A DNA stretch of 64,000 nt from JBGAKG01 sp044224495 (GTDB lineage: Bacteria; Myxococcota_A; Polyangia; Polyangiales; Polyangiaceae). Numbering within the stretch: the first letter of the stretch is position 1; each line of letters starts with the position of its first letter. A model generated the notes under the pieces. The model made no database searches, had not been told where the DNA came from, and saw only the letters and a program-made list of their open reading frames with translations. A program made the translations under genes and the position numbers. This document shows, piece by piece, positions 32,923 to 45,008 of the stretch. The stretch covers positions 1-64,000 of the forward strand of contig JBGAKG010000021.1 of NCBI GenBank assembly GCA_044224495.1. The letters run 5' to 3'.

Positions 32923-34770
32923 CTACTGGACGAGGCCCTTTCGGAAGGCATCCACGATCCCCGCGATGGCGGGCCGGTAGCCGTAGAGCGGATCGTTCGG
33001 GCCGTTGGCCACGACGTGGATCGGGCAGAGCGAGCTCACGCTCGCGCGGTCCCCGAGGGCGTGCGCGACCGCGAGCTCGCGCACGGTGGGGTACGCCTTC
33101 GCGCGGACCTGGAGGGTCGGCGTCTGGGCGCTGCACAGCGGAGTGCCCTGCGGGATCGGAGAGGTGCAGTCGCACGACACCGAGTTGCCGATCTGCTTGC
33201 AGTCGCGCGGCGTCGTGAGCGGGAAGGTGCATGCATACTGCAAACTGTCGGACTGGGTGTCGTACTCGCGCCCGTGGATCGGGTCGGTCTCGTTCGGCGC
33301 CGACGGCGGGGGAAGCCCGGCGCGGGGCGTGATCGACTCGATCATGTGCGGGTCGGCGCCGGTGAAGTCGTAGTGCTCCGGATCCTTGCCGAGGATCTTG
33401 GTCCAGTCGCTCTCGGTGAGAGCGTCCTTCTGGGGGCTGTCCGGGTTCGTCGGATCCTTCTGGAGGAGCTGGTGCGGCAGGCCGCCGATGACCGCGAAGT
33501 AGACGAGGTTCGTCCCCCGCGGCCCGGGCGCCAGGTTGCAGAGCGCCGCGGCGCTCGTCGGCTTCTCGGGCAGGGTCGCCGCGAAGATCGGGTTCGTGCA
33601 GTTCTTGTCCCCGACGTACGCGGCGGACGAGTTCGGGTGCTCGCCGTCACGGTTGGGCACCGTCTTCGACGTGAGCCCGTCGACGTAGCGCGCGAGCGGG
33701 AACTGCAGGTCCACGCCGTAGCGACGCTTCGGCTGGATCATCCGCGCGTTCGCGTGGGTCGCCTCGTCGGACGGGTACCACTTGTCGGGGCAAGGCGTGT
33801 TGATGCAGCTGCCGCAGAGCGGACCGAACGGATCGGCGTCGCACTCGGGCGTCGCGTGGGGCGGTGCTTGCGTCGGCGAGCCGGGGAACGGTGCGTTCAG
33901 GTACTGCCACGCGCGGCCGCCGATCGCGCGCGGGTCCACGTTCGAGTCGTTCTCGTCCGTCACCATGATCACGCCGAGCAGCGAGTCGGGCCGCAGGAAG
34001 TCGTGGCGCTGCTTGATCAGCGCGGCGTCGAAGCCGACGAGCGTCGCCGTGCTCCCGTTCTGGACCTCGATGTGGTCGTAGGGATCGGGTTGGACGAGGA
34101 AGCGGTACCAAGCTTCGAGCTGCGACTCGAAGCCGCACCCGGACTCGCCGACGCCGCCGACCAGCGTCTGGAAGTCGCCGACGAGCTCGCTCACGTCGCC
34201 GATCGCCTTCACGGGAGGCTTCGGGTTGCCCTTGTTCGCATCGACGTCGGGGAACCACGCGAGGAAGTTCGCCGGCACTGCCGCCGCCAGGCCCTCGTCA
34301 CCCGGCTTGGTGCGGTTCACGAGGTGACCCGCGTCGTCGTTGTGGGCGAGCAGGTTCGTGTTGGGGATGAGCGCTCCTGCGTCGCAGACGTTGGCGCCTG
34401 CCGCGCCGAGCGCCGAGGTGATGATCGCGACGTGGATGTCGGGCACCGGCTTGAACTCGATCTTGCCCGACTCGCACTGGCCGTTCTTCGAGTCCCCGAG
34501 GATGTTGCCCGCGCCGTCCAGACACTTGGGTTGGATGAGTCGCTGCAGCAGATCGGGGACGGCCTGGCGCAGGAGCTCCTGCTTGTCGCCCATCGATCCG
34601 GAGTTGTCGATCATGAAGAGGAGGTCGACCTTGCCGCTCGTCTCCAAGATGGGCGGTGCGTCGGCGGACGCGTCACGCGACCCGATCGGGAGCGGCGTGC
34701 GTGCGCCGCATGCGACGGTCAGACCAACGGCGAGTAAGGGGAAGAAGGCGAGGGAAGGGCGGAACGCCAT
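32923..34770 (-). CDS. von Willebrand factor A-domain lipoprotein
   Basis: 615 residues. Lipoprotein signal ending at TVACG and a polar spacer, then VDLLFMIDNSGSMGDKQ (about residues 48-64), which is the MIDAS motif DxSxS of a vWA domain; the matching Asp lies in IMVTDENDSNVDP. The rest is Cys-rich (CGSCINTPCPDK, CTFPLTTPRDCKQ, CDCTSP), so disulfide-bonded, exported and probably at the cell surface. Such large vWA lipoproteins are abundant in Polyangia genomes and are presumed to bind protein or glycan partners through a metal. Follows the HEAT-repeat gene by 43 bases. Confidence 0.8.
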   Translation of the reverse strand: MAFRPSLAFFPLLAVGLTVACGARTPLPIGSRDASADAPPILETSGKVDLLFMIDNSGSMGDKQELLRQAVPDLLQRLIQPKCLDGAGNILGDSKNGQCESGKIEFKPVPDIHVAIITSALGAAGANVCDAGALIPNTNLLAHNDDAGHLVNRTKPGDEGLAAAVPANFLAWFPDVDANKGNPKPPVKAIGDVSELVGDFQTLVGGVGESGCGFESQLEAWYRFLVQPDPYDHIEVQNGSTATLVGFDAALIKQRHDFLRPDSLLGVIMVTDENDSNVDPRAIGGRAWQYLNAPFPGSPTQAPPHATPECDADPFGPLCGSCINTPCPDKWYPSDEATHANARMIQPKRRYGVDLQFPLARYVDGLTSKTVPNRDGEHPNSSAAYVGDKNCTNPIFAATLPEKPTSAAALCNLAPGPRGTNLVYFAVIGGLPHQLLQKDPTNPDSPQKDALTESDWTKILGKDPEHYDFTGADPHMIESITPRAGLPPPSAPNETDPIHGREYDTQSDSLQYACTFPLTTPRDCKQIGNSVSCDCTSPIPQGTPLCSAQTPTLQVRAKAYPTVRELAVAHALGDRASVSSLCPIHVVANGPNDPLYGYRPAIAGIVDAFRKGLVQ

Positions 34771-34813
34771 GCTCCCAGCGTTCCGTCACTTCGTGTCCCC
34801 TGCAAGTCGAATC

Positions 34814-37036
34814 TCACTCGTCGTAGAACTCGCCGTCGAACCCGCCGATCCCACGCATGCCCAGGCCCTCGCCGTCCGTCCCCGGCTCGGGATCGGGCGA
34901 GCGGTACTTGTCGATCAGGCCGGAGTTCGCGTCGACCGTGGAGCCCCCGAGCTCGTGGAGCTCGTCGGCAGCGGCCGTGCGGACGTCCTTCGGGGTCGCG
35001 TCGTTCCTGATCAGATCGACGAGGGCTACCTGCCCCTCGGTCGAGCCCGACTGACCGAGCCGCGCGACGGCCTCGCGCGCGACGCTCGGGTCGTCGTCGT
35101 GGATCGCCTGCAGCCAGATCTTCTGCTGCGCCGTCGGAGCGAGGGCGGAAGCGGTCTGGACGGCCGAGAGCCGCGCCTGCTTGTCGCTCGACTGCATCAT
35201 CTTGTCCGCCGCGATCGCTGCCTTGTCGGGGGCGGTGCGCGCGAGCCCCGAGAGCGCGATGCGCGCGGTCGTCGGGTCCTTGTCGTTCGAGAGCCGCTCG
35301 AGCTGCGCGACCGCGCCGGGGGTGCCCACGCGTGCGAGCGATTGCACGGCCGTGTTGGAGACTCCGCGGTCCGAGTCCTTCGTCGCTTCGATCAGCGCGC
35401 GCTCCGCGTCCGGCGTGCCGGCCGCGCCCAGACCGAGGAGCGCCTGCTGGCGGATGCGCGGGTCCGAGTCCTTCGCCGCGGAGAGGAAGATGGGGGTCGC
35501 CTGCGGGTTGCCGGTCGACGCGAGCGCTTGGAGCGCCGCCTGCTTCGCGCTCGAGTCCTTCCCCGTGCGCGCGAGGTCGCCGAGCGCCTTGAGCGCGGTC
35601 GCGTCGCCCTGGGCTGCGAGCGACTGCATCGCCGCCGACGCGTTCGAGGTCCCGCTGCGCGCGATCTGAATGAGTGCGTCGCGCGCCTCCGGCGAGCCGT
35701 CCTGGGCGAGCACCTGGAAGGCGTTCTGCGCCGAGGGGCCGCCCTTCTTCGCGAGGTCCAGCGCGAGGGTGCGCGCACGCTCGTGACCGTCGGGCATGGA
35801 GCCCAGCTGCGCGAGCGCCTGATACTGGCCGGGGCCAGGTCGCTGCGCGAGATCGGCGAGCGCGTTCACGGCGTCGGGGCCGCCGATGTTGCCGAGCGCG
35901 TTGATCGCGGCGCCGAGCTGCCGCGGATCGCCCGCCTTCGCGACCGCGACGAGCGCGGGCAGCGCGGACTTGTCGCGGTGCGAGGAGAAGTAGTTCACCG
36001 CGATCGCGGAGCGCTCGGGATCGGTGCCGACGAGCGACTTGGCCATCATGTCGTGCACGTCGTCGCCTTCGAGCTGGGTCAGCGCGCGGAGCGCTGCGAC
36101 GCTCGAGCCGCGGACGTCGCCCTTGGCCGCGTCGATGAGGCGCGCCTTCGCGGACTCGTCGCCGATCCGCGCGAGCGCCTGCGCCGCCATCTCGGCGTCC
36201 TGCCGATTGCCCGACGTGAGCGCGGTGCCGAGCGCGTCGGCCGCGGCGTCGCCCCCGAGCGAGCCGAGGGCGTTCATCGCGGCTTGGCGCGCGCCCTGCG
36301 AGCCCTCGAGGAGGATCTTCGTGAGGAGGGCGGTCGCGCCCTTGTCCTTCGTGTTCCCGAGCGCGTTGATCAGCTCGATCTGCGACTCGCCGCTCTCGGT
36401 CGGGATGACCTCTTGGAGGAGGCTCGACGCCTCGGGCGCCCCCACGTTCCCGAGCATGGCGATCGCTTCGACCTTGAGCTCGTGATCGGGAGCGTGCGCG
36501 GCGGAGAGCACCGCGGCCTTCGCGTCGGCGTCGTCCGTGATGCGGCTCGAGAGCGCCGAGAGCGCCTCGAGGCGAACGTTGCGGTCTTCGTCGTGGAGCA
36601 GCTCGGTGAGCCAGCTCGTCGACGCGCCGGTGCGCACGACGCCGAGGCTCCGCACCGCGCAGGAGCGAACGACCGAGCCGTTCTTCGCGCTCGTGTAGTC
36701 GGCGATCGCGGCGACCGCCGCTTCGTCCGTGCCGGCCGCGCTCGCGAGGGCGGAGAGCGCGTCGCACTGTTGGTTCTGGGTCTTCGCGGCGCGGAGGTCG
36801 GCGATTTTGTCGCCGACGTCGGCCGTGGCGGGAGCCGGCGTGGCCGGGCTACCGAAGCCGAGGAACGAGAAGATGCTGCTGTTGTTGCCCCCCGAGCCCC
36901 CGTTCGGGCCATGTGCGTCGCCCGGGGACGATGTGGGTGAGCTCGGGTTCGCCGCCGAGTGGAACGGGTGAATGGCGAAGAAGCCGGCCAGAGCGAGGGC
37001 ACCGAACGTCGAGACTTTCCAGAAGGCTCCGCGCAT
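34814..37036 (-). CDS. Exported HEAT-repeat protein
   Basis: 740 residues. N-terminal signal or anchor (FGALALAGFFAIHPF), a Gly/Ser/Asn spacer, then about 20 HEAT-like repeats from residue 85 to 690 with the periodic pattern A-L-x-x-L-G (ALGNIGGPDAVNALADLA, ALASTGNPQATPIFLSAA, LLGLGAAGTPDAERALIEA). The C-terminal 40 residues are acidic and Gly-rich. Upstream AAGGGA 4-5 bases before ATG 37036 supports this start. HEAT solenoids are scaffolds; an exported one this long would span the periplasm or sit on the surface. First gene of the leftward train to 31372. Confidence 0.75.
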   Translation of the reverse strand: MRGAFWKVSTFGALALAGFFAIHPFHSAANPSSPTSSPGDAHGPNGGSGGNNSSIFSFLGFGSPATPAPATADVGDKIADLRAAKTQNQQCDALSALASAAGTDEAAVAAIADYTSAKNGSVVRSCAVRSLGVVRTGASTSWLTELLHDEDRNVRLEALSALSSRITDDADAKAAVLSAAHAPDHELKVEAIAMLGNVGAPEASSLLQEVIPTESGESQIELINALGNTKDKGATALLTKILLEGSQGARQAAMNALGSLGGDAAADALGTALTSGNRQDAEMAAQALARIGDESAKARLIDAAKGDVRGSSVAALRALTQLEGDDVHDMMAKSLVGTDPERSAIAVNYFSSHRDKSALPALVAVAKAGDPRQLGAAINALGNIGGPDAVNALADLAQRPGPGQYQALAQLGSMPDGHERARTLALDLAKKGGPSAQNAFQVLAQDGSPEARDALIQIARSGTSNASAAMQSLAAQGDATALKALGDLARTGKDSSAKQAALQALASTGNPQATPIFLSAAKDSDPRIRQQALLGLGAAGTPDAERALIEATKDSDRGVSNTAVQSLARVGTPGAVAQLERLSNDKDPTTARIALSGLARTAPDKAAIAADKMMQSSDKQARLSAVQTASALAPTAQQKIWLQAIHDDDPSVAREAVARLGQSGSTEGQVALVDLIRNDATPKDVRTAAADELHELGGSTVDANSGLIDKYRSPDPEPGTDGEGLGMRGIGGFDGEFYDE

Positions 37037-37194
37037 GTTTTCCCTTCGACCCGCCTCAGGTACGTACGCTGGGCCGGAAGGTTCTCTTCCGCGCGCAAAC
37101 GCATCACCGAGAGAACGCAGCCGCCGTCCCGCTCTGACAGGACCGGTCGAAGAAGGTTCCGCCCTCGCCCCGAACCTTTGGTAAGAGGAGCCCG

Positions 37195-37464
37195 ATGGCA
37201 GCGAAGAAGAAGAAGGGTGCGCTCGCGGAAGCCGCAAAGCGCAAGCTGGCGAAGATCGCCGGCCCGAAGATGACGCCGGCGGAGATCGCGCACGCGCTCT
37301 ACCACGCCGAGCAGCGCGGCGAGGTCGAGCGCGTCCCCCTCGAGGACGGCTCGTGGGGGTGGGTGCTGCCCGGTCCGGACGGGAAGCCGCAGCTCCTGAA
37401 GCCGACGCCCGAGATGCTCGCCGTCATCGAGCGCTTCGAGGCCGAGGGTCACACCGAGCACTGA
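37195..37464 (+). CDS. Small Lys-rich hypothetical protein
   Basis: 89 residues. N-terminus AAKKKKGALAEAAKRKLAKI is strongly basic; the middle has a helix (PAEIAHALYHAEQRGE) and a short beta-turn part (EDGSWGWVLPGPDGKPQ). AGAGGAG lies 5-6 bases before the ATG and supports the start. No transmembrane span or Cys cluster. Short basic proteins of this kind occur in myxobacteria without known function; nucleic-acid binding is a guess. It precedes the CBS gene by 106 bases and is divergent from the HEAT-repeat gene. Confidence 0.7.
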   Translation: MAAKKKKGALAEAAKRKLAKIAGPKMTPAEIAHALYHAEQRGEVERVPLEDGSWGWVLPGPDGKPQLLKPTPEMLAVIERFEAEGHTEH

Positions 37465-37570
37465 GATCGGTTCGTTTGCCGGGCCGCGCACGTCCTGCGC
37501 CCGGCGGCCGCCCCGGAGAGCCGGAAATGGCTCGCTCCGTGGCGGCATGGGCCGTGCACGGCCCCGCGCC

Positions 37571-38026
37571 ATGGACGTCGGACGCATCTGTAGTCGTCGA
37601 GTCATCACCGTCCCGCCGACCGCGACTGCGGTCGAGGTCGCGCGCCGCATGCGAGACGGCTGCGTCGGCGCGATCGTCGTCGCCGAGCTTCGGGAGGGCC
37701 GGCGCGTCGTGCTCGGGCTCCTCACGGATCGCGACTTGGTCGTGAACGTCCTCGCGGTCGACCCGGCCAGCTTCGCGACGGCACGTGCCTCCGATCTCGT
37801 CTCGGGCGAGGTCTTCTCGTGTCGCGAGCGCGACGAGGTGAGCGACGTGCTCGAGCAGATGAAGCGTCACGGCATCCGGCGCATGCCCGTGATCGACGCG
37901 AGCGGCGATCTCGCCGGGATCGTCGCGCTCGACGACGCGCTCCGCGCGCTCGCCGACGACTTCGCCCGCGTGGGTCTGCTCGTCACCACCCAGCGCATGA
38001 TGGAAGCGCAGCGCAACGACGAGTGA
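37571..38026 (+). CDS. Two-CBS-domain protein
   Basis: 151 residues, a pair of CBS domains with nothing else. First domain: MDVGRICSRRVITVPPTATAVEVARR to VLGLLTDRDLVV, split here by GAIVV. Second: VFSCRERDEVSDVLEQMKRHGIRRMPVID with DLAGIVALDDAL. The order and the G-I/L-x-x-x-D turns fit adenine-nucleotide-sensing modules. ATG at 37571 begins at the domain; ATG 37547 would add eight residues. It is 35 bases upstream of the Rieske gene, so it may adjust expression or activity of that respiratory unit in response to energy charge; this link is inference from position only. Confidence 0.85.
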   Translation: MDVGRICSRRVITVPPTATAVEVARRMRDGCVGAIVVAELREGRRVVLGLLTDRDLVVNVLAVDPASFATARASDLVSGEVFSCRERDEVSDVLEQMKRHGIRRMPVIDASGDLAGIVALDDALRALADDFARVGLLVTTQRMMEAQRNDE

Positions 38027-38061
38027 GCCGTCGGGCATGATGGGGCTATGATGCGTCCTCG

Positions 38062-38583
38062 ATGGCGGACGATCCCGACGCCGGCCGGCGGCGCACGCTG
38101 AAGCTCCTCCTCGGTGGCGGGTGTGCCGCCATCGCCGCGGCCGCCCTCGGTCCGCCGCTCGCCTACGTCGCGTTGCGTGCGCCCGGGGCCGGCACGGGCG
38201 AGAAGTGGGTGCGCACGGTGCTCTTGTCCGCGCTCGGCGAAGGCACGCCCGTCCGCGTGGCGATCGTCGCCGACCGTCACGCGGCGTGGATCACGGAGCA
38301 CGCGGTGGAGCTCGGTAGCGTCTGGCTCGTGCGCAAGGGCGACGTCGTCACGGCGCTCTCCGCCGCTTGTCCCCATTTGGGATGCACGATCGGCGCCGCG
38401 CCCGATGGGGTGGGCTTCGCGTGTCCCTGCCACGACTCGTACTTCCACGCCGACGGGAGCCGCGAGCACGGGCCGTCGCCGCGCGACATGGACCCGCTCG
38501 CGACGCGGGTCGCCGATGGATTCGTCGAGGTCGACTTCCGGACCTTCCGCGTCGGGGCGGAGGAGCGGGTGGAGATCGCGTGA
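38062..38583 (+). CDS. Rieske iron-sulfur protein
   Basis: 173 residues. Twin-arginine-like start (GRRRTLKLLLGG) and a hydrophobic segment, then a Rieske domain with CPHLGCTI (C103, H105 as ligands, C108) and CPCHDSYF (C121, H124 as ligands, C123). C108 and C123 would form the disulfide found in bc1/b6f-type Rieske proteins, which indicates a high-potential cluster. It overlaps the cytochrome b gene by GTGA, so the two are made together. It would carry electrons from quinol to the c-type haems. Confidence 0.92.
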   Translation: MADDPDAGRRRTLKLLLGGGCAAIAAAALGPPLAYVALRAPGAGTGEKWVRTVLLSALGEGTPVRVAIVADRHAAWITEHAVELGSVWLVRKGDVVTALSAACPHLGCTIGAAPDGVGFACPCHDSYFHADGSREHGPSPRDMDPLATRVADGFVEVDFRTFRVGAEERVEIA

Positions 38584-40355
38584 GCCGCTTCACGGATTGG
38601 CTCGACGATCGGCTGGACGTTCGGCGCCGGACCACCGCGCTGCTCGATCACCCGCTCGCGGGGGGGCCGAGCTGGGCGTCGGCCATGGCGCGCACGCTCG
38701 GCGTGCTGCTCGTGGTCGAGGTGGCGACCGGGCTCGCGCTCGAGACCACGTACGCCGCCGCCGAGACCACGGCCTGGGCGAGCGTGTACTATACACAGAA
38801 CGTCGCGGCGCTCGGTTGGTTCCTGCGCGGGGTGCACCACTTCGCGGGCGAGGCGATGTTGGTCCTCGCGGCGCTGCACGTCGCGTGGCTCGCGGTCACG
38901 GGAGCTGCGCAGCGCCCGCGCGAGCTCGCGTTCTGGGCGAGTCTGTCGCTCGTCGCGCTCGGCGCGGTCGCGTGCATCACCGGGGAAGCGCTTCCGTGGG
39001 ATCAGCAGGGCTTCTGGGCGCGCAAGGTGGAGCTCGGCGTCGCAGCGGGGATGCCGGGCGGTGCCGCGCTCGGGCGGCTGGCCACCGGCGACGGCGAGCT
39101 GGGCCCGCTCGCGCTGGCGCGCTTCCACGCGCTCCACGTGGTCGCGATCCCGATCGTGCTCGCCGTCGCGCTGCGGCTTCGGGCGCGTGCGCACGGGACG
39201 TGGGTGCGCAAGGTCACGGCGAGCGATGCGAGCGGTGGGCGCTGGTTCCCACGCCAGGCCGCGCGCGACGTGGCGCTCGCGGCGTCGATGATGCTGGCGC
39301 TCTCGTGGCTCGCCTATCGCGCGCACGGCGCTCCGCTCGACGGGCCCGCGGAGCCGCGGAGCGACTATCCGGCGCGGCCCGAGTGGTACTTGCTCTGGCT
39401 CTTCGAGCTCCGCCATCACCTCCCCGGCAAGCTGGAGCTCGGCGGGACGGCGCTCGCACCGATCCTGATCGGCGTGGCGTTCGCGGCGCTCCCGTTCCTG
39501 GCGCGGGGGTCGGCGTCGACGTCGGCCGCCAAGTCGCGCGCGGGGATCGCGCTCGTGGCGACGAGCGCCGTGCTGATCCTCGGGCTCACGGCGGTCTCGC
39601 TCCGGCGCGACGCGGCGGATGGAAAGCTCCAAGCGGCGGTCGCGAAATCCGATCGCCGGACGGCCGCCGCGATGCGCGCAGCGCGCGGCGGAGTTCCGCC
39701 GGACGGACCGCTCGGGATGCTCGACCGCGATCCCGAGCTGCGCGGGGGCGCGCTCTTCGCGAAGTACTGCGCCACGTGTCACGTGCTGGGCGAGCTGGGG
39801 GACCCGAAGAAGGCGGCCGCGCCCACGCTCGACGGCTTCGGCACGGAAGCTTGGATCCGAGCCACGCTCCACGACCCCGACGCCGCGGACCGCTTCGGCG
39901 CCACGCCCTATCGGGGGGAGATGCCCGCGCAGGACGTTCCCCCGAAGGAGGGCGAGAAGTTCACCCCGCTCACGGCCGACGAGATGGGCGCCGTCGCCAG
40001 CTTCCTCGCGGTCGAAGGCGACGACGAGCGAATCGTCCCGCGCGATGCAGCGAAGCTCCAGCTGGGCGAGAAGCTCGTCCGCGATCGGTGCACCAGCTGT
40101 CACCTCTTCCACGGCGAAGGCGACGACGGCGACAGCGGGCTCGCCCCCGAGCTCGCCGGCTACGGCTCGCTCCCTTGGGTCAGCGCCCAGATCGACGACC
40201 CGTCGTCGAAGGCGACCTACCGCGAGGGGGCGCTCGATCCGACGCGGAAGGGCCACATGCCGGCGTTCGCGAAGGAGCTCGGCGCGGCCGATCGCGATCT
40301 CCTGGCGCGGTGGACCCGCGCTCGCGGACGGGGGCTCGAGCTCAACCCGCGCTGA
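38580..40355 (+). CDS. Cytochrome b fused to two cytochrome c domains
   Basis: 591 residues from GTG 38580. The first 350 residues are cytochrome b: HHFAGEAMLVLAALHVAW (haem His pair, about 84-98), LPWDQQGFWARKV, the second pair in FHALHVV (about 182-185), and PEWYLLWLFELRH (about residues 267-279), the PEWY motif of the quinol-oxidising site. After a helix near 320-340 come two c-type haem motifs, CATCH (about 396-400) and CTSCH (about 504-508), each with a later Met candidate. So quinol oxidation and onward transfer to haem c are in one chain. Together with the Rieske protein it makes a minimal bc-type complex. Confidence 0.93.
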   Translation: MSRFTDWLDDRLDVRRRTTALLDHPLAGGPSWASAMARTLGVLLVVEVATGLALETTYAAAETTAWASVYYTQNVAALGWFLRGVHHFAGEAMLVLAALHVAWLAVTGAAQRPRELAFWASLSLVALGAVACITGEALPWDQQGFWARKVELGVAAGMPGGAALGRLATGDGELGPLALARFHALHVVAIPIVLAVALRLRARAHGTWVRKVTASDASGGRWFPRQAARDVALAASMMLALSWLAYRAHGAPLDGPAEPRSDYPARPEWYLLWLFELRHHLPGKLELGGTALAPILIGVAFAALPFLARGSASTSAAKSRAGIALVATSAVLILGLTAVSLRRDAADGKLQAAVAKSDRRTAAAMRAARGGVPPDGPLGMLDRDPELRGGALFAKYCATCHVLGELGDPKKAAAPTLDGFGTEAWIRATLHDPDAADRFGATPYRGEMPAQDVPPKEGEKFTPLTADEMGAVASFLAVEGDDERIVPRDAAKLQLGEKLVRDRCTSCHLFHGEGDDGDSGLAPELAGYGSLPWVSAQIDDPSSKATYREGALDPTRKGHMPAFAKELGAADRDLLARWTRARGRGLELNPR

Positions 40356-40515
40356 CGGCTTTGGCGTCCAGCAGCTTGGCGAGCTCGGCGAACTCGAGCA
40401 CCCGCGTCGCTTCCTCGCGTGAGCCGGGGGTGGTCGGGGCGAAGGTCAGGTGCAGGTCGACGAGCGTGTCTTCCTCGAACTCGTCGAGCGCCTCGAGCTG
40501 GATGGTGTCCGACAT
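40342..40515 (-). CDS. Small acidic hypothetical protein
   Basis: 57 residues from ATG 40515 (a longer frame to 40602 adds a leader unlike the rest). Sequence is acidic and helical: IQLEALDEFEEDTLVDLHL then a turn (PTTPGSREEATRV) and a final helix (LEFAELAKLLDAKAV). It overlaps the end of the convergent cytochrome gene by 14 bases. Third-position GC is high in frame, which supports coding. Function unknown. Confidence 0.5.
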   Translation of the reverse strand: MSDTIQLEALDEFEEDTLVDLHLTFAPTTPGSREEATRVLEFAELAKLLDAKAVSAG

Positions 40516-40565
40516 GACGCTCCATCGGGCGGGCGAGCCCGTTGGTTGCGTGCGAACCCCAAAAG

Positions 40566-40757
40566 TCAGAACTTGATGCCGTTCTCGGCGCGGTGCTTCC
40601 ACCAGCGCCAGGCGAGGACGGCGGCCGGGACGGCGACCACCGCTCCGGCGACGGGAGCGACGAGAAGACCGGCAGCGACCGCTCCGGCCGTTGCGACCCC
40701 CGCGATGACACCTTTGCGGCCGGACTCGGCCAGAACCTCACTGCGCGTCTTGCTCAT
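40566..40757 (-). CDS. Small glycine-zipper membrane protein
   Basis: 63 residues. A charged N-terminus (MSKTRSEVLAESGRK) leads into about 30 residues of Ala/Val/Gly (GVIAGVATAGAVAAG, VAPVAGAVVAVPAAV) that form one long or two short transmembrane helices with small-residue zippers, followed by a basic Trp-rich tail (WRWWKHR) that would lie at the inner face. It starts 100 bases from the divergent kinase/sigma-54 regulator and precedes the small acidic gene by 50 bases. No family recognised. Confidence 0.6.
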   Translation of the reverse strand: MSKTRSEVLAESGRKGVIAGVATAGAVAAGLLVAPVAGAVVAVPAAVLAWRWWKHRAENGIKF

Positions 40758-40856
40758 TGGTAGGGAAGGTAACGCCCTTCTGGGCAGATGGAAGGGGGAG
40801 GGCGCCAACTGCCATCCGAGTTGACGGATGGGGGTAGGGATGGCCATTCTTGGCTG

Positions 40857-44957
<4,101 letters not shown>

Positions 44958-45008
44958 CTACGTGCGGTCGTTGATTCGCCGCGCGGGTCGCGGCACCATC
45001 GCGAGCGC

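Noticed and set aside
31354..34737. 1127-codon + strand frame opposite the vWA train
   Set aside because: Spans three real minus-strand genes with signal peptides and clear motifs; composition is that of an antisense shadow.
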